From: Arthrobacter sp. 260
GTDB taxonomy: Bacteria > Actinomycetota > Actinomycetes > Actinomycetales > Micrococcaceae
NCBI RefSeq assembly: GCF_013116745.1
Contig: NZ_JABFOE010000012.1
Location: forward strand, 1 to 64,000
Direction: 5' to 3'
Length of the DNA: 64,000 bases
The notes beneath the pieces were generated by a model. The model saw only the letters and a program-made list of their open reading frames with translations. It ran no database searches and was not told the DNA's origin. Position 1 is the first letter of the stretch. Every line of letters starts with the position of its first letter. Below, one piece after another: positions 57,010 to 64,000 of this stretch. The position numbers were made by a program, and so were the translations under genes.

Positions 57010-60000
57010 AACTCGCGCTACCGGTTGGCGCGGCCGGCAAACGCGCCCTTTACCTGCTCGGCTTTCTCGCCGCGCTGAAGGCCGCAGGCCTGGTCCTGAT
57101 GGCCCAGGCCGTGGCGGATGGCATTGCTTCCCTCGCCGCTTCTGACACAGTTACTTCTGTTACAGGTGTTTCCCCCACTGGCGGTGGCATCGACTGGTCG
57201 GCGGTCCTCCTTCCGGGTATCGCCGGAGCGATCCTCCGGGCGCTGGCCACCTGGTGGCAGGAAACCGTTGCCCAGTGGGCCGCGGCCGGCTCCAAGGAAG
57301 AGCTGCGAACCGCGATTACCACCCGCGTGATGAACGACGGCGGCATTTCGGCCGACGCCGGGACCGGCGCGCTGAGCGTACTGGTCACTCGCGGGCTCGA
57401 CGGCCTGGACGACTACTACACCAAGTACCTGCCCGCCCTGGTCACCTGTGCCGTTGTTCCGCTGCTGATCGGTGCGCGCATCCTCGCCGCAGACTGGCTC
57501 AGCGCCGTCGTCATCATCGTGACCGTGCCACTGATCCCCGTGTTCATGATCCTGATCGGCCTGCACACGCAGGACAAGGTCCAGGAGGCGTCAGCGTCGC
57601 TGAACCGGCTCTCCGACCACCTTTTTGAACTGTCCCGCGGACTGCCGGTCCTGGTAGGGCTAGGCCGGGCGGGCACCCAGACCAGAGCCCTCCGGGACAT
57701 TGCCGAACAATACCGAGTCAAGACCATGGGAACCCTTAGGGTCGCCTTTCTCTCCTCGTTAGCCCTTGAACTGATCGCCACCATCTCTGTCGCCCTCGTC
57801 GCAGTGGTGATTGGGGTGCGGCTCATTGGCGGTGACCTGACACTCGAGATCGGCCTGCTGGCGCTGATCCTTGCCCCGGACTGCTACCAGCCGCTCCGTG
57901 ATCTCGGCGCCGCTCACCACGCCAGCGAGGACGGCCTCGACGCGCTCGAGCGATCCCGCCAGGTTACCGCTGCCCCACCCGTCCGGATGCTGCTGCCAGA
58001 CACGGACCCGCCCGGCGACACGTGCGGCGAACACGCCGCGATTACCGCTAGTGAGATCACCATCGGGTACGCAGGGAGAACCCCCGACGTGGTCACAGGA
58101 TTCGACCTCACCCTGCCGTTTGGCACGATCACTGCCCTCACTGGCCCCAGCGGGTCAGGTAAAACCTCGGTCCTTGAAGTGTTGGCGGGGCTGCGCGGAG
58201 ATGGAGCTGGCATGCGGGTATCCGGATCCATCAACGGGATTAAACGGGACCAGATTGCCTGGATCCCGCAGCATCCTGTGCTGACCATGACCACGGTTAT
58301 TGACGAGATCGGTCTGTACGCAGGACTGGAGGACCCGGACGACCAGCGGCAGGCGGCTCGAGTTGCCTTGACCGAGGTAGATGCGTTGGACCTGCTGGAT
58401 TCGACCAGCGGTGACCTGAGCCCGGGGGAGCTGCGACGAGTAGCGGTCGCTCGTGCTCTTGCGCGGATTGCCCATGCCGACATCAGGCTACTCCTTGCCG
58501 ATGAGCCAACCGCCCACCTGGATGATCTCGCTGCGCGGTCCATCCAATCAGCCTTTTTGCGGTTGCGGGAGCACACCACCGTCTTGCTGGTTACGCACAA
58601 CCCCAAGACTGCTTCGATCGCCGACCAGACGATCAGGATGGTTGGTGGCTCCGCTGACGGGTGCGACGGCGGATCGGGGCCAGCCGTAGGTGTAGTAGCG
58701 CCCCCCGAGGCCCTTACCGACTGCGTCGACGGGCCTCTCACCCCAGCCCGCAATCGTCCGGCCCCACCGGCCAGGATCACGGTGTGGCAGCGGATTGCAC
58801 TGTTGCAACCCTGGCAACGAGGGTTCGTTTCGGCGCTCCTCTTCGGCGCTGGCGCCACCTTATTTGCCGTTGCCCTGACAGCAGTCTCGGGATGGATGAT
58901 TGTCCGGGCTTCCGAGCAAGTTCCCATTCTTTTTCTATTGACGGCAATTGTTGGAGTGCGGTTCTTCGGCATCGGACGGTCGGTGTTGCGCTACTGTGAG
59001 CGTCTCCGACTACACGACGCCGTCTTCATAAGCACCAACGCACTGCGGCTGAGGCTATGGAATGGGTTGCTCGAACGGCCCGCCGCCTGGCGGACACTTG
59101 CCCGGGGCGGCAAGGTGCTTGAACAACTCGTCGGAGACGTTGACGAGTTGCGCGACCTTTCACCCCGCGCCTTGTTCGTCCCAGCCGTGGGGATCCTAAC
59201 CGGAATTGCCGCATGCATTACCACGGCGTTGATGCTCCCGGCCGGGATGCAGTGGCAGATAGCACTCGTTGCGGTGTGCCTGATCGTCTCCCCTCTGCTG
59301 GTCCTCGCAGCAGACCGCGCTGGGCGGCGCGCGACGGTGGGCCTCAAGGCGGAGATCCTGGATACCACCTCACGGATGCTCGCTGCCGCACCGGATCTGA
59401 TCGCCAACTCCGCGGCAGACATGCTGCGCTTACATATCCGTCGGCTGGAAACCGGGTTGTCAGCCAAACTTGACCACAGCGCCTGGGCACAGGGATTAGG
59501 CAACGCGTTGACCGTTGCGACATGCTCATTGGGGGCTCTGGCCATGGTCGGCTTAGCCAGCGGTGTGAGCCCAGCGGCCGCCGCAGTCGTCATCTTGATG
59601 CAGCTTGCCCTGATCGAGCCGTTCATCGCGGTCAATACAGCTGTCCACCAGTTCGGTGCATGGCGTGCGGTCGGCGACAGGGTCCTGCCCGATCTGGGGT
59701 CCCAAAGCACCATTGCCGACAGATCACTCGAGACCGTCGTTGATTCGCTGGAACTCCGGGGTGCTTCCTACACGTACCCCGGACAGTCGGCGCCTGCGTT
59801 CTCGGACGTATCCCTGAACCTCACGCGCGGTGAATGGCTAGCTGTGACAGGGCCGTCGGGGAGTGGCAAATCGACGCTGCTGGGGGCTCTACTCGGGTTC
59901 CTCCCGCTCAGCGGGGGTAGCTACCTCATTAACGGTGAACCCCTCGGCGCTGCCGCGTCGGGCATGGCGGGCGGCAGCAGCGCGCCTCGCGTTGCGTGGT

Positions 60001-60461
60001 GCCCCCAGGAAGCTCACCTGTTCCAGTCCAGCATACGAGCCAACCTCGCCCTAGCGCGCACTCCAACCGACCCGCCGTCCGAGGCTGAGCTCACGGCCGC
60101 TCTATCTCGGTCCAGGCTAGATGATTTCGTACAGGCCCTGCCTGCCGGGTTGGACACCCAGATAGGACCGGGAGGTACCTGGCTTTCAGGAGGGCAGAAG
60201 CAACGCCTCGCCGTGGCGCGAGCCTTGCTGACCAGAGCCGACGTCGTCCTCCTCGACGAACCGACAGCACACCTTGATCAGTTGGCGTCGCACCATTTGC
60301 TGGCGGATCTGCGCGAAGGATTGGCCGACAAATTCGTGGTGATGGTGACCCACGATCAGGACGAGGCGTCAATGTGTCAGATGGATTTGAAGCTGGGACG
60401 GAGACAAGAGACCAGTCTCCGCCATAAATCGACAAAGATGAAGATCGCCAATGCTCGTTGA
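57006..60461 (+). CDS. cydDC: fused CydDC heterodimeric-type ABC transporter
   Basis: A single 1151-residue protein combining CydD and CydC, the ABC exporter needed to assemble cytochrome bd by controlling periplasmic thiols and haem. Order: TM domain 1 (about 1-300), NBD 1 with Walker A GPSGSGKTS, a signature DLSPGELRR and Walker B LLLADEPTAHLDD; then TM domain 2 (about 600-880) and NBD 2 with GPSGSGKST, LSGGQKQRLA and VVLLDEPTAHLDQ. The fusion is normal in actinobacteria. GTG start at 57006 overlaps the cydB stop; the open frame upstream of that point is an off-frame shadow over cydB. The C-terminal tail after the last NBD is basic. Confidence 0.95.
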   Translation: MKLALPVGAAGKRALYLLGFLAALKAAGLVLMAQAVADGIASLAASDTVTSVTGVSPTGGGIDWSAVLLPGIAGAILRALATWWQETVAQWAAAGSKEELRTAITTRVMNDGGISADAGTGALSVLVTRGLDGLDDYYTKYLPALVTCAVVPLLIGARILAADWLSAVVIIVTVPLIPVFMILIGLHTQDKVQEASASLNRLSDHLFELSRGLPVLVGLGRAGTQTRALRDIAEQYRVKTMGTLRVAFLSSLALELIATISVALVAVVIGVRLIGGDLTLEIGLLALILAPDCYQPLRDLGAAHHASEDGLDALERSRQVTAAPPVRMLLPDTDPPGDTCGEHAAITASEITIGYAGRTPDVVTGFDLTLPFGTITALTGPSGSGKTSVLEVLAGLRGDGAGMRVSGSINGIKRDQIAWIPQHPVLTMTTVIDEIGLYAGLEDPDDQRQAARVALTEVDALDLLDSTSGDLSPGELRRVAVARALARIAHADIRLLLADEPTAHLDDLAARSIQSAFLRLREHTTVLLVTHNPKTASIADQTIRMVGGSADGCDGGSGPAVGVVAPPEALTDCVDGPLTPARNRPAPPARITVWQRIALLQPWQRGFVSALLFGAGATLFAVALTAVSGWMIVRASEQVPILFLLTAIVGVRFFGIGRSVLRYCERLRLHDAVFISTNALRLRLWNGLLERPAAWRTLARGGKVLEQLVGDVDELRDLSPRALFVPAVGILTGIAACITTALMLPAGMQWQIALVAVCLIVSPLLVLAADRAGRRATVGLKAEILDTTSRMLAAAPDLIANSAADMLRLHIRRLETGLSAKLDHSAWAQGLGNALTVATCSLGALAMVGLASGVSPAAAAVVILMQLALIEPFIAVNTAVHQFGAWRAVGDRVLPDLGSQSTIADRSLETVVDSLELRGASYTYPGQSAPAFSDVSLNLTRGEWLAVTGPSGSGKSTLLGALLGFLPLSGGSYLINGEPLGAAASGMAGGSSAPRVAWCPQEAHLFQSSIRANLALARTPTDPPSEAELTAALSRSRLDDFVQALPAGLDTQIGPGGTWLSGGQKQRLAVARALLTRADVVLLDEPTAHLDQLASHHLLADLREGLADKFVVMVTHDQDEASMCQMDLKLGRRQETSLRHKSTKMKIANAR

Positions 60462-60786
60462 CGATGGCGGCTACAACGTGGGGTGTGGACTAGACCTTCA
60501 GAGTACTTACTGATCTGGTCAGGAGTGGCAAGATCCGCTACAAGCGGCCCGTCAGGGTATTGCGGTAGCTAACAGCACTGCGCCTTTCACCCGACAAGCA
60601 TGGACAGGTAGGACGAGCAGAACTCGGTGGGATCATCAGGGGGTGCTAATCGGCATGGAATCTCGACGAAGCTGTGGGAGTCCGGAGATCTTCCTTGCTT
60701 TTTGGGGAAAGGACACAGAGAGACAGGCTGCCAAGCCAGGAAAAATGGCATTGCGGTAAGGGTGCTTGTTCGTCCTCGCCGATTCT
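60462..60786. other. gap without a recognised gene
   Basis: Between the convergent cyd operon and the M23 peptidase gene. Only short frames with no clear ribosome binding site, and no strong terminator visible. Confidence 0.4.
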
Positions 60787-62229
60787 CTAAAATAGACTCA
60801 TCGGGTCGACCAGAGAACCGTTAAGTTGGGTTTCGAAGTGCAGGTGGCAGCCGCTTGAGTTACCTGAGGTGCCCACATAGGCAATGAGCTCTCCAGCGCT
60901 AACCTGCTGGCCGGGGGAGACCGCAAAGCTTTCCAGATGATAGTAGTTGGTGACCAGAGCGTTTCCTTGGTCGACTCCATGATTTAGTACCACGCGAACC
61001 CCCGCCCCGTTCAGGACACCAGAGTCGGCGAACCAGACTTCGCCAGATGCGGGTGCGTAAATTGGAGTTCCACACCCCACACCGTAATCGATTCCGGTAT
61101 GCGCATATCCTCCCGCGCCAGCCCAGTCGATGGTCCCTGCCGGTGTGGGACGATAACCAAAAGTTGAGGTGATGGGGCCGTTGACGGGTTGACTCAGCCC
61201 GAATGTTGATGGATTTCCCGCGACTATGGGGTCGGCCGGCTGCACAGGAACTGGCGCTGGAGCCGGACGGTTCGCCGCCGCGGCTTCAGCGGCGCGGCGC
61301 TCATCTTCGATCCGTGCTCGCTCCTCGGCTTGCGCCTTCAACCGCGCCTGCTCGCGCAGGCGGGCCTCTTCCAGCAGCCTGCGCTGTCGTTCGGCAATGT
61401 CGGCAATGACCTGTTGCTGCTCTGCGTCAATCGCGGCCAGCTGAGCTTGGACAATCGGTTTCTGGGCTTTGAGCTTTTCGGAAAGGGCGGTCGTGTCAGC
61501 AATCAAATCATCGGCCTTCGCCTTCTCTACTGCGGCCTCGTCGCGAGCCTTTTGTTCAGATGCAAGGGCAGCTTCGGATTGAGTTTGTAAGTTGAGGATT
61601 TCATCCTCAACGGCCCGGAGCCGTTCCGCGGAATTGACGTTGATGGCGTCTTGTTGTGACAACCGGTATACAGCGGCGTTCTGGTTACGGAACGCCTGAT
61701 TCAACATCTCGACCGAATAAGTGAGGTCATCTGGGCCCTCATCACCGATTAACAACGAAATACCGGAGGGCAAACCACCGCCTTTATACGCTTGGCTAGC
61801 AATTTGGCCGATAATCTCGCGATTGCCGGCCATCTTCTCTTGATCCTGCTTAAGCTGTTCAGTGATGGTGTTCTTAGTTTTTTGTGCAAGATCCACGCGC
61901 TGGGTCAGAGTGGCCACTTCACCGGCAGCGGCCGTCACCTTACCTTGGGCATCGGTTAGAGACTGTTGCACAGCGGGGAGTTCATCTTGGTGGACTCGCA
62001 GCTGCGCCATGGTTTCTGCGATGTCGGCATCCAAGAAGTCCATTGATTGCTGGACTTCGGCAGTTTCATCTTTAAGGGCCCTATTGCGCTCATCCAGCTC
62101 ATCGGCGAAAACTGGTCCGCTGGTGCCCAGGACCAAGGTCATGACAAGCACCATTGAAGCGCCGGCGACCCACCCAGTCCCCGCCGAGATTCGAGCCGGT
62201 GAGATCGGCTGAGGATTTACATCATGCAT
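60787..62229 (-). CDS. M23 family peptidoglycan peptidase with coiled coil
   Basis: A 480-residue secreted or anchored protein of the EnvC/PcsB type. An N-terminal signal segment (MVLVMTLVLGTSGPVFA) precedes a long coiled coil (about 50-330; TAEVQQSMDFLDADIAETMAQLRVHQ...), including an Arg/Glu/Ala-rich arm. The C-terminal M23 (LytM) domain carries HTGIDYGVGCGTPIYA, the zinc His/Asp motif, and CHLHFETQ, the HxH motif; all zinc ligands seem present, so it is probably an active endopeptidase. ATG 62229 with a GAAAGAG site upstream. Role in cell wall remodelling or division is likely. Confidence 0.9.
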   Translation of the reverse strand: MHDVNPQPISPARISAGTGWVAGASMVLVMTLVLGTSGPVFADELDERNRALKDETAEVQQSMDFLDADIAETMAQLRVHQDELPAVQQSLTDAQGKVTAAAGEVATLTQRVDLAQKTKNTITEQLKQDQEKMAGNREIIGQIASQAYKGGGLPSGISLLIGDEGPDDLTYSVEMLNQAFRNQNAAVYRLSQQDAINVNSAERLRAVEDEILNLQTQSEAALASEQKARDEAAVEKAKADDLIADTTALSEKLKAQKPIVQAQLAAIDAEQQQVIADIAERQRRLLEEARLREQARLKAQAEERARIEDERRAAEAAAANRPAPAPVPVQPADPIVAGNPSTFGLSQPVNGPITSTFGYRPTPAGTIDWAGAGGYAHTGIDYGVGCGTPIYAPASGEVWFADSGVLNGAGVRVVLNHGVDQGNALVTNYYHLESFAVSPGQQVSAGELIAYVGTSGNSSGCHLHFETQLNGSLVDPMSLF

Positions 62230-62758
62230 AAGTACTCTTTCTTCGCGGGTTACCACCTAACCCTAAAGCAACGCATGAGGGTCTATGAGTGCCCGGATGC
62301 ACCCTCGCCGCACGGGTATGGCTCTGCAGAACACTGATAAACATGGTGCAGAGGGGCGGTCCATGCGACCCGGCGTATTTTTGGCACATCATCAGGTAGA
62401 GGGCACCAGTAACGTCTTGCAGTCGGAATCGCTCAAATCGAGTGGCGGTGAAGGGTCGGCACGAGTGTTCCCGCGGCAGGAGATAAAAAGTCAGCGTGGA
62501 CTCCACTTTAGTGCGGTTCCATAGCCAAATGCCATGCATGGCTAGACCTAGAGGTCCGCATCGAATCGTCGATGAAGTTTGCCCTTGTCCCTATGGGATT
62601 GCCTTCTCTTGGTGACCGACAAATCTAACTACATGGCCATCGTTTAGGAAAACCACGACCAGCATCACAGGGCGGCGCTATTGGAATTTCCTACTGGAGG
62701 CCTTGACTTTTTTCTTCCATGCCATCTGCTCCGATTGGCTTCGTACTACACTGAGTGA
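62230..62758. other. gap without a recognised gene
   Basis: Promoter region of the M23 gene plus about 450 bp in which I see only unsupported short frames. Confidence 0.35.
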
Positions 62759-62956
62759 GTGGAATATGTAGCGGTTCTTTTGCCCTCGGTAGCTGTCGGG
62801 GTTATCTTTTACTTTGCAATGAGGGCCATTTTTGGCGCTGATCGGGCCGAGCGTGAAGCCCAGGCCTCGGCTGAACGGCAGTTTCAGGCTAAGGATCCCG
62901 ATACGTCTCCGGATCATCTCGCCGTCCCAATCAAAGGTGAGACCCGGTCGAAGTAA
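62759..62956 (+). CDS. small single-helix membrane protein
   Basis: A 65-residue frame from a GTG start: MEYVAVLLPSVAVGVIFYFAMRAIF (one membrane helix), then a charged cytosolic tail (GADRAEREAQASAERQF). The length and pattern match small actinobacterial membrane proteins of unknown role. No good ribosome binding site. Confidence 0.55.
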   Translation: MEYVAVLLPSVAVGVIFYFAMRAIFGADRAEREAQASAERQFQAKDPDTSPDHLAVPIKGETRSK

Positions 62957-63228
62957 AACCGGTTGCGGTCGATAGCCGACGGTATCTTCAAAGTCTATGG
63001 CAGCTAAACACCGCAAGTATTTTCCCGTGTGGCTATGAAAATAGGTTCTTATCCGGGTGTGCGTGCGGCAGGCAAAGGTGTTCGGTGCGATTTAGTGGGG
63101 TGTGACCGTCCTAGCTGCACTTTTTGAATGGCCCGTTTGGTGCCGCGTGGACTTTCCTGTGGGGATCAGTATGGTTCAGCCACCAGACCGGTTTGTGGGA
63201 CAGGGCCGTCCGCTGGAAGGGATCGTTG

Positions 63229-63561
63229 ATGAGGGCTGAAGTCGAACGCTTCAACGCTTCCGCAGTTCGCTGCGACGAATTAGTGGCCGGTGCAGCGATG
63301 GTCGGCGCGAACCGGGAGTACCGGGCACGGTCCAATACCTCAGAGGAGCCAGCCTATGGTTCACCCGAGCGGCGTCAAAAGCTCGCCAAAAGCCTGGAAA
63401 ATCATCCCGACCGTGAGACCGTGAACGCCCGCCTGATCGTTGACAGGCACCAAGGAATATCCCCCAGGGCGGCACTGAACTCCAAACCAACCGTAGGTAG
63501 AACCTCTAGAGCAAGTCCGGCCAGAGGCCGGACCATCGAACGAGGGGGACTGGAGCGCTAA
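63229..63561 (+). pseudogene. truncated copy of the mobilisation accessory gene
   Basis: Residues from AEVERFNASAVRCDELVAGAAMVGANREYRARSN to the end (RTIERGGLER) align with the last 110 residues of the product of 47709-48464, at about 70 percent identity, including ERRQxLAKSLENHPDRExVNARLIxDRHQG. The 5' part of that gene and the preceding relaxase are missing. This is a remnant of a second mobilisation operon or an incomplete duplication. An ATG at 63229 starts the homologous part, but no ribosome binding site supports expression. Confidence 0.8.
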
Positions 63562-63579
63562 GAGGCAATGGGGAGCTAT

Positions 63580-63605
63580 CTTATGTCAACCTAAGTTGAC
63601 ATAAG
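63580..63605. promoter_or_regulatory. 26-bp perfect palindrome
   Basis: Arms CTTATGTCAAC and GTTGACATAAG around CTAA, just after the truncated mobilisation gene. Could be a recombinase or resolvase site, or an operator; TTGACA in the right arm also fits a -35 box. No other copy was seen in the window. Confidence 0.6.
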
Positions 63606-63821
63606 GTAAATTATCGGCAAAATAAATCGCCTAGTCAGGGCACGTATCGACAGTATTTGACGCTGGAAGATAGTTGCATTTTTCAGCGGGTACTACCCAT
63701 GATCAGCACCTGCAGTCCAACTCCGGTGTCGATAACAGGAGTGCAACCTCCCGCCTAAATCGTAGAGAGCACGAGTTCGGTAGATGCCTGGCCCGGTGAT
63801 GGCACAACCTTCGTAGGACAT

Positions 63822-63869
63822 GATGCGTGGGGCCCGGAGCGCCTACAACTATTGGCGCCCCCACGCATC
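63822..63869 (+). terminator. strong hairpin before the last gene
   Basis: GATGCGTGGGG pairs with CCCCACGCATC, and an inner GCGCC/GGCGC pair extends the stem. A terminator or a leader structure 37 bp before the last ATG. The rest of 63606-63905 holds no recognised gene. Confidence 0.6.
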
Positions 63870-63905
63870 TATAGTTGTTTGACGGATGAATCAGGAAGGG
63901 TGTAG

Positions 63906-64000
63906 ATGACGAACGAGTTCGATGCGGCCCTCATCCTCCTGCGTGAGGCCGGCGTCAGAATCGACGGGGGTGGACTCGCGGATCTAGCGATGACATTGCC
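63906..64000 (+). CDS. start of an unidentified gene (cut by the window end)
   Basis: ATG with GAAGGG five bases upstream. The visible 31 residues, MTNEFDAALILLREAGVRID followed by GGGLADLAMTL, are too few to assign. It is open at the right edge. Confidence 0.55.
   Translation, partial: MTNEFDAALILLREAGVRIDGGGLADLAMTL

Noticed and set aside
1-64000. CRISPR arrays, tRNA or rRNA genes
   Set aside because: No regularly spaced repeat-spacer array and no tRNA-like or rRNA-like sequence was seen on reading.

Overview
The window looks like accessory DNA, either a large plasmid or a genomic island, from a high-GC Gram-positive actinobacterium, most likely of the Micrococcaceae (Arthrobacter and relatives). 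The grounds are lineage-typical families: Lsr2, ANTAR regulators, DUF3093, DUF6153-like proteins, a single-chain CydDC and a c-di-AMP riboswitch before a LysM/NlpC protein. I see no rRNA, tRNA, ribosomal-protein or recognisable replication genes. A relaxase operon, a truncated duplicate of one of its genes and a Tn5053/Tn402-type transposon point to a mobile replicon or integrated element.

Layout. 0.7-12.7 kb is a stress/regulatory stretch: a metzincin-like protein with WKGA repeats, GAF and GAF-ANTAR proteins, tandem 59-residue small-protein paralogues, the silencer Lsr2, a run of envelope/stress proteins (PRC-DUF2382, TM-helix channel-like protein) and two MarR regulators. 13.4-22.3 kb is dense in genes typical of phage defence: a YhcG-type nuclease fused to a uracil-DNA-glycosylase-like domain, an NYN-OST-HTH protein, a membrane-anchored HNH nuclease, an AbiV-like protein and a zinc-ribbon mini-protein beside a coiled-coil CHAT protease. 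A 25-bp repeat occurs four times, in one orientation, between genes from 6.4 to 18 kb. 22.4-26.3 kb carries a serine recombinase and a Tn5053-like element (both 25-bp ends visible) with merA, a MerR regulator and a resolvase but no tni transposition genes.

26.4-33.8 kb holds a cmtR-cadD cadmium operon, then two gene modules separated by three direct copies of a 65-120-bp repeat: a membrane protein with a YtrA-type GntR regulator, and an SdpI-like protein, an unknown protein and a large SMC-like AAA ATPase. 33.8-44.5 kb is a copper/redox island: lipoprotein thioredoxin and CcdA, a Cys-rich copper-storage protein, DUF305 proteins, an HMA chaperone, a CopB-type P-type ATPase, CsoR and a CsoR-type operator. 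It ends with a riboswitch-controlled cell-wall hydrolase.

44.6-48.5 kb is a mobilisation module (degraded gene, AlpA-like HTH, likely oriT, MobC, relaxase, accessory protein) between the main copper block and a second envelope/copper block (DUF3093, Lgt, DUF305 and DUF6153 paralogues). 54.2-60.5 kb is a complete cydA-cydB-cydDC operon for cytochrome bd oxidase. It is preceded by two TTCTAC-N5-GTAGAA operators; the same dyad precedes the thioredoxin/CcdA operon 20 kb away, suggesting one regulator outside the window controls both. The window closes with an M23 peptidase, a small membrane protein, a mobilisation-gene remnant and the start of an unidentified gene.

Functionally the region combines metal resistance (Hg, Cd, Cu), respiratory and redox adaptation, and defence functions on one transferable platform. 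All family calls come from reading motifs by eye; no database search was run.
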